A DNA stretch of 33,283 nucleotides from an uncultured Opitutales bacterium (GTDB lineage: Bacteria > Verrucomicrobiota > Verrucomicrobiia > Opitutales > Seribacteraceae), in NCBI GenBank assembly GCA_905478775.1, contig CAJQKB010000156.1, positions 1-33,283 of the forward strand, written 5' to 3'. Positions 6,689 through 14,611 of this stretch are shown here, in pieces. The translations under genes and the position numbers were made by a program. Every line of letters begins with the position of its first letter. The first letter of the stretch is position 1. The notes under the pieces are model-generated. The model saw nothing but the letters and a program-made list of their open reading frames with translations. It did not search any database and was not told the origin of the DNA.

Positions 6689-9600
6689 CTAAAATAAACT
6701 ATCCAGGATTGAAACTTCTTGGTTTTTATCAAACGGGCTCCATATTTCATCTTTATACCTAAAAAATCTTGGTGAAGGTAAGGATTCGAAGTCGAAATAA
6801 ATCCAATTCTCATCTGTAGCGGACCAACTTTGCTGCTTGGTAAATGAATCTGAATTGAGCCATAACCATTTTAATTGTGGAGACCATAACCAAATGGAAC
6901 CATCGGATTGTGTTTCAGGGAATATCCAGCCTAAATTGTAGTGATAGCACCAACCATTATCCGATTGGTAAAAGTATCCGAGCCAATCATTAGCATACCA
7001 ACTGGGAGAAATGATTGTTACTTGGAGTGACTCGATCAAATTAGTAGGCGATGTGATAAATGAAGCGGTAAAAGTTAGATTCTCAGTAACTGTAATGGTT
7101 AAGGATGTACTATTTGAATCTTCTATTCCACTCCCGCTCCATTTTTCGAAATAATTTCCTGACTGTGCAGAGGCAGTGAGTGTAATGCTTTCTCCGAAAC
7201 TATAATTTCCTTCTCCAGTTACATTTCCTTCTCCACTGGTTACAATAGTCACGGAATGGGTATTGGGGGTGAAGGAAGCTTTAATGACTGTATCGGAATT
7301 AACTGTGATAGTAGTCTCGGTCAAGGAACGGTCTGTGAAAGTTCCATTTCCCTCCCAACCAGCAAAGCTATATCCAATGTCGGGAGTGGCCACAATGGAT
7401 ACAGTCGAACCATAGAGTTGAGAGGTATTCACATCGTTAATCGTTCCTCCAATACCTGCAGTTAGGTCAAGAGAATATGATATTTTCTCAAAGGTGGCCG
7501 TGATATTTAAATCCTGATTTATTGTCAGCGGGAGGCTAGTATTATATGAATTTCCCATTCCGGTTCCGCTCCATTTTATAAAATAATAACCCATTGCCGG
7601 AGTAGCGTTTAGGGATATCGTATCTCCATGACTATACATTCCATTACCTTGAGCGACTCCCTGTCCCTGTACGGAAACTGAAACTTCGTAAATACTTCTT
7701 GTAAAGGATGCAGTAATATTTGCGTCATTGAGCAAGGTAATGTTGGTCGAATTTGAAAACTGATTTTCAAATATCCCATTACCATTCCATTTCTCAAATG
7801 TATAGCCGGTATTTGGAGTGGCAACTATTGGGATAATACTACCATAATTGTAAGTGGAATTGAGATCGTTTACATCACCTCCTATTCCCGCGCTTACTGA
7901 GATAGAGGGGCGGGTAAGAGCAAAATTTGCAGTAAGATTCAAATCTTCAGTGATGGTAAGTGTTGTGCTGGTTGAATTTAAATCTGCTACTGTTCCGCCT
8001 GTCCAATTTACGAAAGTATAACCCGAGCTCGGTGTGGCTGAAATTGTAACAGTTTGATTTACAGAATAGATGTTTGTTCCAGTCAATTCCGAGGCAGAAA
8101 ATTCAGGGTTTGCATTTAATTGAAGTGCAAAATTACCATCTGGAATTTCAGCGAAATTTGCCTTTACCGATTGGTTTCCAGAAATTGTCAGGGTAGTGGT
8201 GGATGAATTAAGTTCTTCGATCCCATTTCCTTCCCAACCCGAAAAATAATAGCCGGGATCTGGTGTTGCATTGAGAGAAATCAAGCTGTTGTAAGGGAGA
8301 GAACTTCCCGGAGGGGAAGAGGAGACGACACCACCTGTAGTTGCTGTAATATTCAAGTCATAGTTCAATGGGGAAAAGTGAGCTTGTATTGATTGATTCC
8401 TATCCACTCGTATGGAAGTGGTGGAGGCAGTGGTGTCGGTGATGCCTGCGCCTGATTGTGTCCAATTAGAAAAAGCATAGCCAGTATTTGCAATCGCAAT
8501 AAGGCTGACGTTCGAGTCATAAGAATAGGTACCATTCACATCGTTGATACTGCCTCCCTCACCAGCCAGTGCCGATAGTGAAAATTGGAGTGGGGAAAAG
8601 GTTGCAGTAACTGATTGAGCCTGAGTCATTTGAATCGTAGTCGTCATTGACGCTGCATCAAAAACTGAAGCCCCGGACCAACCGGAAAATAAATATCCAA
8701 GGCTCGGAGTTGCTGTTATTATACTGTCTTCTCCGTGAGAAATATTTCCGGAACCTGTTGCTGTTCCACCTATGGTTGCATTGACGGTTAATGGGTAGGA
8801 ATTTAATCCAAAATTTGCGGACAGATTTACATTGGAATTAATCTGAAAAGTAAGCGGATTCTCACTTCCCCCAATTGATCCGCTCCAATAGTCAAAGTAA
8901 TAACCGTTTCCCGTATTTGAAGTGACCGACAGTGTGACTGTATCTCCGTGACTATAGGTTCCTGTTCCGTTCACTGAACCGGCAATGCTCGGTTCAAGAG
9001 CAACATTTACCAAGTACGAGTTTAGGGTGAAGTTAGCAGTGACAGTGCGAGCCAGGGTCATATTGACCGTGGTTGTGGCAGATGAACTGTCAGTAATTCC
9101 GGTTCCAGACCAGCCGGTAAAAGAATAGCCAGTGCTTGGCGTTGCAGTTATCGTTTTCAAAGTACCATGAGGAATATTTCCGGATCCGGTAGCCGTTCCA
9201 CCTGTTCCCGCGTTTACTACTAAGTTATGGGCAAGTAACCCAAAATTTGCGGTTAAAGTTAAATCAGACGTAACTTGTAGAACTAATGGATTACTCGAAC
9301 CCGTTTGCCCATTGCTCCAATATGCAAAATTATAACCGTCTCCGGTATTTGAAGTAACATTTAGGGTTGCAGTTGCTCCCGGGTTGTAGATACCTGTTCC
9401 ACTTACTTCGCCTGCTCCATTTGGTTCGATTATCACACTAATGGTAAAGCTTGGCCAGGCACCCGAACGTTTATTATTTCTTTGAAATTGAGGCCAAGAG
9501 TTATCCGCTAATCCTGCCCCCACATTTACCGCGTATACTTTCTTGTCATAGCATCCAAAAAATAAATTCCCACCTGAGTCCAGGGCAAGGGATGAATCCA

Positions 9601-10654
9601 CCAATCCACCAATGGAGAGAGGAGAGGATGAGTTATTGGTATCCCATGATTTGGTTCCGTCTGAATTAAAAGCAAAAAGATGGTTTTCCCCAAATCCGGT
9701 ATATCCGATGACATAAACCTTACCGTTGGAATCGACGACTGGGGAACTGTAGAATACATCTCCCGAGAAAACTTCCCAATTAGAAATACCTGTGACTTGA
9801 TCCACTGCACGAAGATATCCGTCGCGGGAAACAAAAAAGACTTCATTGTTTTGACCGAGAACAGGAGATGCATCCACCCGGTCATTGGTGCCAACCTTCC
9901 AGTTTAGTACGGCTGCACTGACTCCGTCCGCAATCGAATAACAATATCCATTGCCACTTCCGAAATAAAGGTTACCTGAAAGATCTATAGCGGGGGATGA
10001 GAGAATTGATTTGTTTGTGTCCGCAACATCATCCACCTCGTATGTCCATTTCGTACTTCCATCCTGATTAAGGGCGTGAAAGGTACCATTTTCATCCCCG
10101 AAATAGATGGTTCCGTCCTGTCCGATCGCGGCTGAGGAGGTGATTGCATTTCCTATATAAGTTTCCCATGCCAAAGAACCGTTTGATTCTAAAGCGTAGA
10201 AAAATTCATCTTTGGATCCAAAATAAATTCTTCCCTCTACCCCTATAGCTGGTGAGGCAATAATACTACTACTCGTATTAAAGTCCCATAATTTAGAACC
10301 GTCCATTGGATTGATTGCATAGAGTTGATTATCCCAGGATCCAAAATAAATGGTTCCGTCTGACCCGATTGCAGGGGTTGAATCAACCCAGTCCCCGGTC
10401 GTGAAAGTCCACTTGGCCGAACCATCCGAATTAATCGCGTGGAGTTTATTATCGTTCGATCCAATGTATACTGTCCCATCCGTGGCAATGGTTGGAGATG
10501 AGAAAATAGTCCCCCCCGTCGAGTAAGGAGTTGTCCAATGCGCCGTTGGGTTTGCAACTCCCACAGACGCAAGCACCGTAGCTAAGAGCATGGCAATGAA
10601 AAACCTAGCTTGGCAGTGACAGGGAAAGATGAGAGGCATGCCTTTAGTTAGCAT
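6689..10654 (-). CDS. Secreted PQQ-type propeller / InlB B-repeat protein with aromatic C-terminal domain
   Basis: About 1321 residues from the ATG at 10654. An in-frame ATG at 10639 is also possible; a start at 10759 would run 80 bp into the kinase gene. Residues 1-34 form a signal peptide (hydrophobic FFIAMLLATVLASVGVA). Residues about 40-395 hold eight blades of the form SSPxIxxDGTxYxGSxDxxLxAxxxDGxxxW, an eight-bladed PQQ/quinoprotein-like propeller. Residues about 402-1200 are 11 tandem 70-73-residue InlB B-type repeats (GYxFxxWSG...xxxxANF). A final block of about 90 residues is very rich in Trp/Tyr/Phe (GWCYHYNLGWIF; GSIWLWSPQLKWLWL). There are no transmembrane helices and few cysteines. 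It is probably a cell-surface or adhesive protein; the ligand is unknown. It lies 25 bp downstream of the histidine kinase and may be co-transcribed. Confidence 0.88.
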   Translation of the reverse strand: MLTKGMPLIFPCHCQARFFIAMLLATVLASVGVANPTAHWTTPYSTGGTIFSSPTIATDGTVYIGSNDNKLHAINSDGSAKWTFTTGDWVDSTPAIGSDGTIYFGSWDNQLYAINPMDGSKLWDFNTSSSIIASPAIGVEGRIYFGSKDEFFYALESNGSLAWETYIGNAITSSAAIGQDGTIYFGDENGTFHALNQDGSTKWTYEVDDVADTNKSILSSPAIDLSGNLYFGSGNGYCYSIADGVSAAVLNWKVGTNDRVDASPVLGQNNEVFFVSRDGYLRAVDQVTGISNWEVFSGDVFYSSPVVDSNGKVYVIGYTGFGENHLFAFNSDGTKSWDTNNSSSPLSIGGLVDSSLALDSGGNLFFGCYDKKVYAVNVGAGLADNSWPQFQRNNKRSGAWPSFTISVIIEPNGAGEVSGTGIYNPGATATLNVTSNTGDGYNFAYWSNGQTGSSNPLVLQVTSDLTLTANFGLLAHNLVVNAGTGGTATGSGNIPHGTLKTITATPSTGYSFTGWSGTGITDSSSATTTVNMTLARTVTANFTLNSYLVNVALEPSIAGSVNGTGTYSHGDTVTLSVTSNTGNGYYFDYWSGSIGGSENPLTFQINSNVNLSANFGLNSYPLTVNATIGGTATGSGNISHGEDSIITATPSLGYLFSGWSGASVFDAASMTTTIQMTQAQSVTATFSPLQFSLSALAGEGGSINDVNGTYSYDSNVSLIAIANTGYAFSNWTQSGAGITDTTASTTSIRVDRNQSIQAHFSPLNYDLNITATTGGVVSSSPPGSSLPYNSLISLNATPDPGYYFSGWEGNGIEELNSSTTTLTISGNQSVKANFAEIPDGNFALQLNANPEFSASELTGTNIYSVNQTVTISATPSSGYTFVNWTGGTVADLNSTSTTLTITEDLNLTANFALTRPSISVSAGIGGDVNDLNSTYNYGSIIPIVATPNTGYTFEKWNGNGIFENQFSNSTNITLLNDANITASFTRSIYEVSVSVQGQGVAQGNGMYSHGDTISLNATPAMGYYFIKWSGTGMGNSYNTSLPLTINQDLNITATFEKISYSLDLTAGIGGTINDVNTSQLYGSTVSIVATPDIGYSFAGWEGNGTFTDRSLTETTITVNSDTVIKASFTPNTHSVTIVTSGEGNVTGEGNYSFGESITLTASAQSGNYFEKWSGSGIEDSNSTSLTITVTENLTFTASFITSPTNLIESLQVTIISPSWYANDWLGYFYQSDNGWCYHYNLGWIFPETQSDGSIWLWSPQLKWLWLNSDSFTKQQSWSATDENWIYFDFESLPSPRFFRYKDEIWSPFDKNQEVSILDSLF
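7050..9450 (-). repeat. Eleven tandem InlB B-type protein repeats (coding)
   Basis: Eleven units of about 70-73 codons recur between roughly 9450 and 7050, each ending in [TS]AxF and carrying a G-Y-x-F-x-x-W-[ST] core. They are diverged at DNA level, so the array is old. Units 1 and 3 share NTGxGYxFxYWS and the ANFGL ending. Units 2 and 4 share GGTATGSGNI and a xHG turn. This indicates an ancestral two-unit duplication. Units 5, 8 and 10 share a GGxxNDxN opening. Confidence 0.85.
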
Positions 10655-10679
10655 AATTTGGTTAAATAATACAAATTTA

Positions 10680-12023
10680 TTAAAGGTCTTCTTTGGGTTG
10701 AATTTCCACACAGAAAGTGGATCCTTTACTGGTACTTGATTTAAGAAAGATTCCCCCATTCATTTGTTCTGCTAATTGCTTACAAATTGCAAGTCCGAGC
10801 CCGCTTCCATGTTCCTTGTTGCTTCGGGTGGGAGAGAATAAATCATCCTTGATGTGCTCGGGGACGCCCGGTCCATTATCGGCCACGAGAAACGAGATTC
10901 TGCCTTCCGTTTTTTCAAGCTGTAGAAAGACTTTTGTATTACTATCTGATTCCAAAGCATTCTGGACCAGGTTTTGTAGAATAGGGAGAAGGAGATTGGC
11001 CTGTAAATTGTTAATATTAACCTTGTCCCATTGGCTTGAGATTATGCTTACATAAGTACCCTTACCTTTCAGGTTAAACTTTTTTGCAGTCATACAAAGA
11101 AGCTCATGGGCTTGGAAAGAATAGCTTTCTTCATCCAGTTCATATTCTTTGAGGCAATTCATGGTCTCATGAACCAGGTTTTCAATCTGTTTTGTGGTTG
11201 ATTGCAATGCCTGGTCGGCAATTTTTGAGTCAGCTTTATCTCCGCCCAATTCCAAGTTCTTTAGTCCCATGAGTGGACTTTTAATTGCATGCATCAAGTG
11301 GGCGGTGATTGCGCCCAGTCCGGCAGTTTTACAAGCCATGACAAGCCTTTGATTGGTATGCTTTAGATCCTCGGTTTTGGCGAGCAATTGAGTTTCAGCT
11401 TTCTGTAGTCGTTTAAAAAATAGGTTGAATACAAAAAGTAAAAGAATGGATCCAAATAGAAAAACGATTAGGCCTTGTTTCATTACCTGTGACTTGATTG
11501 CATTCCGTTCGGGAATGATATCCGTCTTTGGATCCACGATCAGTTCGAGGAATCCAATTTCAGCCTGTTCTCCAATGGGGAAAACAATGGATAATGCATC
11601 CCTTTGGAAATTGGTTATTTTTCGTGCCTCTCTACCTTTTTCCAAAGAAAAAAACCTCTTTTTTGTTTTCTCTATATTGGTTGATAAGTCGAGGAGTCTA
11701 CCCTCATTATCATAAGCATACACACTGCGGACATCAGGAATTTCCAGAGATCTCATTGCCAGAATTCTAAGCCCCTCGATGTCGTCGTAAACCAATTGGT
11801 CCAGACCAAGATTAATGTAATCTAGGTTTTCTTCGAGGATTTCCTTTTCTATATCCTCAAAGAGGTTGTTAATTGCAGGTAAAAGGACATTCGCAGTTCG
11901 TTCGATTGCTAGATTGTAGAATTGATTGAGGGCAAAATATTGGAGGACAAAAGTAAGTAATCCAAAAAGAAATAAGATTGCTCCAATGATAAGCCGTCCC
12001 TCTTTGGACTTTTTTGCACACAT
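10680..12023 (-). CDS. Membrane sensor histidine kinase
   Basis: Two-component sensor of about 447 residues from the ATG at 12023; a TTG at 12086 would overlap the upstream gene. TM1 is at about 10-32 (LIIGAILFLFGLLTFVLQYF). An extracytoplasmic sensor of about 150 residues follows, then TM2 near 185-205 (LIVFLFGSILLLFVFNLFF) and a short coiled linker. The H-box is HLMHAIKSPL with His245 as phospho-acceptor. The residue after His is Ala rather than the usual Glu/Asp, and Ser replaces the usual Asn/Thr. The ATPase domain is complete: NLVQNALES (N box), VADNGPGVP (G1), GSGLGLAICKQL (G2), SKGSTFCV. Its likely partner is the sigma-54 regulator at 14612-16030. It lies 32 bp after the barrel gene and 25 bp before the propeller gene. 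Confidence 0.92.
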   Translation of the reverse strand: MCAKKSKEGRLIIGAILFLFGLLTFVLQYFALNQFYNLAIERTANVLLPAINNLFEDIEKEILEENLDYINLGLDQLVYDDIEGLRILAMRSLEIPDVRSVYAYDNEGRLLDLSTNIEKTKKRFFSLEKGREARKITNFQRDALSIVFPIGEQAEIGFLELIVDPKTDIIPERNAIKSQVMKQGLIVFLFGSILLLFVFNLFFKRLQKAETQLLAKTEDLKHTNQRLVMACKTAGLGAITAHLMHAIKSPLMGLKNLELGGDKADSKIADQALQSTTKQIENLVHETMNCLKEYELDEESYSFQAHELLCMTAKKFNLKGKGTYVSIISSQWDKVNINNLQANLLLPILQNLVQNALESDSNTKVFLQLEKTEGRISFLVADNGPGVPEHIKDDLFSPTRSNKEHGSGLGLAICKQLAEQMNGGIFLKSSTSKGSTFCVEIQPKEDL

Positions 12024-12055
12024 CAATGATTGGTTGTTTTCAGTATTCAATTTAC

Positions 12056-13450
12056 CTAATTTTCCCACTTTACACCCAATGCCCAAAAGTTGGTATAATA
12101 TTCATAATCTCTTGCATTCGATTGATCCTCCTCATAACGCCACTTGAAATAAGTTTCCCAGTCCGATGATATTTTACGAGTCACCAGTAAATCGACTCCG
12201 TAACTCTGTCTTTCAAATTGAGCGCCAGGTGAAACGGTTCTAATGTCGTATAAATAATTAGCCCAACCTAATTCCGTGACTGATTTCCATTTCTTGCCTT
12301 TAATTTCGTGAGATAGCTTTGTGCTTATTTTACTGTAATCATAATAGGCACCAGCATTATCAGATAATTGGCTGTATTTGAATTCTGCACCCAGTGTGTC
12401 TAGCCATGGGTTGTTCGACAGCCTTTTCCATGATCCAGAAACGCCTGTTTTTTCGGTTGTGAGATTTCCCCCTGATAAATTTGTGCCCTCTCCATCCTTT
12501 CTGCTCCGTTCAACATAACGAATGGTATGATGGGAAATCTTTGCATGTAATGTGGTTTGCTCGCTTTGCTTCGCGGTTAGGTCTATCTGAATTTTCTGAT
12601 CCGAATTATTTTCCGAAGGATTGTCATACCGATCGATTCCGAAAGCAGTCTCGGCAGATAATTTTATTTTGGGAGTAAGTTGGTAGCCGAAATGAGGAAT
12701 TATTTCCGATTTATTTGATTGAACCTGCATTGAGAACGGGAGGCCCAGGTCAGAAAAATCAAAAGCCTGATCGTAGTAAGTGTGCCGGAGCTTTGCACCC
12801 CATGAACTGGGCGAGCTCGTAGGTCTGTAGGAATGCTCGGCCTGAAGGAGAAGAATACCGGTTAGCTTGTGGTCGTCCACTTCCAGGAATCTTTTTCCTT
12901 CCCCGTAAAAATAAAAATAACTTAAGTAATCAGGGTTCGCCTGTCTGAGTAAAAAACTCTCTGTTTCAAATTCCATGTATGTGCTTGATTCCCGAATATA
13001 GGGTCCATACATGGGGTTATCTGAAACCCCGAAACCAACTGATGCAGAAACGGACGGCAACCAGCTTTTGGATTCAGCGAGTTCAATAAAATCATTTTCC
13101 TCCCATTCAGTATCTGGGAGTTCAATTTCATTGATCGAGCCAAAGAGAAGAAATTCAAGTTCCTCATCTGTCATTATACTCTCCCTTTTAGTCGGAGCAT
13201 TTTGCGTGGGAGGCGAGGGCGATGTGGGGGGCTCTGCTGAAACAACTTGTATAGGAGTTTCGGTAATTTTGTTGGGAACTGGACTTGTATCAAAACCACC
13301 AAGATTGATGATCTCCAGGTTTCCCAAGTTTGAAACAAAGGAAGAAGGTTCTTTTATGGTTTGAGCAAATGCATGCTCGGAAAGTACTCCCGAAGTATGT
13401 AAAAGAAATACACTTAGCAAAGTAAGAAACTTATAATTTACCGTGATCAA
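12056..13450 (-). CDS. Putative outer-membrane beta-barrel protein
   Basis: 464 residues, not assigned to a named family. A signal peptide is visible (FLTLLSVFLLHTSGVLSEHAFAQ). Then come a Pro/Thr/Ser-rich linker near residues 75-95, an acidic patch (TDEELEFLL...DTEWEENDF), and a long C-terminal part with alternating polar/aromatic strands (for example WGAKLRHTYYD, YFKWRYEED, YTNFWALGVKW), typical of a porin-like barrel of perhaps 14-16 strands. The chain ends WEN, not with the classical terminal Phe. The start is TTG at 13450 with no alternative ATG in frame before the signal peptide. A TTGGCA-17-TAATAT promoter ends just upstream. Because it precedes the kinase, it may belong to the same sensing system. 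Confidence 0.7.
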   Translation of the reverse strand: MITVNYKFLTLLSVFLLHTSGVLSEHAFAQTIKEPSSFVSNLGNLEIINLGGFDTSPVPNKITETPIQVVSAEPPTSPSPPTQNAPTKRESIMTDEELEFLLFGSINEIELPDTEWEENDFIELAESKSWLPSVSASVGFGVSDNPMYGPYIRESSTYMEFETESFLLRQANPDYLSYFYFYGEGKRFLEVDDHKLTGILLLQAEHSYRPTSSPSSWGAKLRHTYYDQAFDFSDLGLPFSMQVQSNKSEIIPHFGYQLTPKIKLSAETAFGIDRYDNPSENNSDQKIQIDLTAKQSEQTTLHAKISHHTIRYVERSRKDGEGTNLSGGNLTTEKTGVSGSWKRLSNNPWLDTLGAEFKYSQLSDNAGAYYDYSKISTKLSHEIKGKKWKSVTELGWANYLYDIRTVSPGAQFERQSYGVDLLVTRKISSDWETYFKWRYEEDQSNARDYEYYTNFWALGVKWEN

Positions 13451-13456
13451 GAGACC

Positions 13457-13485
13457 ATATTAAAAAGTTGTTTTAGTTTTGCCAA
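13457..13485 (-). promoter_or_regulatory. Sigma-70-type promoter for the barrel-kinase unit
   Basis: On the minus strand TTGGCA (13485-13480), a 17-bp spacer and TAATAT (13462-13457). The predicted start site is about 13450, at or next to the TTG start codon. The -35 box shares bases with the T-tract of the preceding terminator, so the two transcription units are packed back to back. Confidence 0.5.
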
Positions 13486-13520
13486 AGAAAAAGGAAGGAG
13501 CGAAAAAATCGCTCCTTCCT
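13480..13520 (-). terminator. Intrinsic terminator of the Lys/Glu-rich protein gene
   Basis: Perfect 11-bp stem: AGGAAGGAGCG (13492-13502) pairs with CGCTCCTTCCT (13510-13520) around a 7-base loop. Read on the minus strand it is followed by TTTTTCTTT (13491-13483). It lies 32 bp after the stop at 13553, so the gene upstream is most likely a single-gene transcript. It is the clearest intrinsic terminator in the window. Confidence 0.9.
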
Positions 13521-13552
13521 ATCAGTTTTAATTGGCTTTAAAATCGAAAAAA

Positions 13553-14410
13553 TTACAGATCGGAAGTTCGGGTTGCTTCGGTTTCGACGAGTTCTCTAAT
13601 TTCTTCCTTAATTTCTTTGGATTGTGTTTTGATCTCCTCGTGCTTTGCTTTGTTGGTCTCTTTAAATTCAGCAATTAATTCCTCTTTTTCCTCTTTTGTG
13701 GCTTCCTTAAGTTGCTCGTGTAATTCTTTACGGGCGGAGTGTAGTTCTTTGTGTTTTTCTTTAAGGGCTTCCACTTTTACTTTTAACTCAGCGTTGAGTT
13801 CGGGTCTTTCGGGTTTTTCAGGACGTGCCGATTCGATACTTTCGCGAATCGCTTCATGTGCTTGTTTGATCGCATCGAATTGATCTTTGTTATCGGCTTT
13901 AAATGCTTCAATTGCCTCTCTCATTTCCTCCTTGGAGGCACTTTGACCGAGTTCGGCAAGTTTGCCTTTCATTGATTCGTGAAGTTTCTTCTGATCGGCT
14001 TTAATTTCGGCAAGGCTATCTTTTACTGCATCACTTAACTCCGGTTTTACTGGACGTTTTGGACGTTTAAATTCGCCCTTCTTCTCCATTTCCCCGCGCA
14101 AAGCACCTAGTTTCTTCTTTGCCTCTTCCTGAGAAAGCTTACCTTCTTTAACGGACTGCTGGATTTTATCAGCAAACTCCTTGGGGGAGCGTTTTTCATC
14201 ATCAGATAAAACTTCAGGTTTTTCGATGTTTGCGACTGCTGCTTCCATTTTTTCTTTGGCTTCTTCTTTGGTTATTTTACCGGCATCTAAAGCTTGCTTA
14301 ATTTCTTCAGCCACTTCTTTTGGTGGGAGAGGTCGAAGTGGTTTGGGTTGAGCAAAAACAAAACTTGCTCCGAGTCCGGCAATAAGTAGATAGGCGATTG
14401 ATTGTTTCAT
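13553..14410 (-). CDS. Secreted Lys/Glu-rich helical protein, likely output of the sigma-54 regulator
   Basis: 285 residues, no recognised family. A signal peptide is clear (KQSIAYLLIAGLGASFVFAQ). The N-terminal third has two copies of a short helix-turn motif, GKITKEEAKEKM and GKLSQEEAKKKL, each preceded by a Pro-rich stretch and an EE/DK-IKQ helix. The rest is almost entirely charged helix (Glu, Lys, Ala) with heptad-like spacing, broken only by short Pro segments (RPKRPVKPEL; RPEKPERPEL). It has no cysteine and no transmembrane segment after the signal, suggesting an extended helical periplasmic protein. It is preceded by a sigma-54-like promoter with paired palindromes and followed by a strong terminator. 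By context it may be an envelope chaperone, but sequence homology to ZraP, CpxP or Spy is not visible. Confidence 0.85.
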   Translation of the reverse strand: MKQSIAYLLIAGLGASFVFAQPKPLRPLPPKEVAEEIKQALDAGKITKEEAKEKMEAAVANIEKPEVLSDDEKRSPKEFADKIQQSVKEGKLSQEEAKKKLGALRGEMEKKGEFKRPKRPVKPELSDAVKDSLAEIKADQKKLHESMKGKLAELGQSASKEEMREAIEAFKADNKDQFDAIKQAHEAIRESIESARPEKPERPELNAELKVKVEALKEKHKELHSARKELHEQLKEATKEEKEELIAEFKETNKAKHEEIKTQSKEIKEEIRELVETEATRTSDL

Positions 14411-14457
14411 GATTTATATGGTTTTTGTATATTGATGTTTAAATATTGGAATCATTT

Positions 14458-14475
14458 TAACATTTTTAGTGCCAA
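14458..14475 (-). promoter_or_regulatory. Sigma-54-like (-24/-12) promoter
   Basis: On the minus strand TTGGCACTAAAAATGTT: the -24 element TGGCAC (14474-14469) is perfect. The -12 element is ATGTT in place of TTGCA, keeping G at -13 at the correct 10-base spacing from the GG. Transcription would start at about 14448, giving a leader of about 38 bases before the ATG at 14410. The encoded regulator just upstream is of the sigma-54 activator class, which supports the call. A short dyad AACCT-GGC-AGGTT (14474-14486) abuts the -24 box. Confidence 0.65.
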
Positions 14476-14558
14476 CCTGGCAGGTTTGTTTAAATTATTG
14501 ATTGGTAGATGCTTGTGACTAAATTGATTGAGTTTTGGATTTGTCAATGAAGTATTAC

Positions 14559-14574
14559 TGGGAATTATTTCCCA
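14559..14574. promoter_or_regulatory. Palindromic operator/enhancer site 1
   Basis: Perfect inverted repeat TGGGAA-TTAT-TTCCCA, centre 14566.5, about 118 bp upstream of the predicted sigma-54 start site. It shares arm pattern and the identical TTAT centre with the second site 33 bp away. No T-tract follows on either strand, so it is not a terminator. It is probably a binding site for the adjacent response regulator dimer. Confidence 0.65.
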
Positions 14575-14590
14575 ATGGCATGGCCATTTG

Positions 14591-14608
14591 TTGGGGATTA
14601 TTCCCCAA
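14591..14608. promoter_or_regulatory. Palindromic operator/enhancer site 2
   Basis: Perfect inverted repeat TTGGGGA-TTAT-TCCCCAA, centre 14599.5, about 151 bp upstream of the predicted start site and only 4 bases after the regulator's stop codon. Its core differs from site 1 by one symmetrical base pair in each arm. The 33-bp centre spacing is near three helical turns, so both sites would face the same side of DNA. Confidence 0.65.
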
Positions 14609-14611
14609 GGC

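Noticed and set aside
10655-10759. A start at 10759 for the large repeat protein.
   Set aside because: It would overlap the kinase gene by 80 bp and place 35 polar residues before the signal peptide; the ATG at 10654 gives a normal signal peptide.
14559-14608. The two palindromes as terminators of the regulator gene.
   Set aside because: Neither is followed by a T-tract on the minus strand; the shared TTAT centre and helical spacing fit protein-binding sites better.
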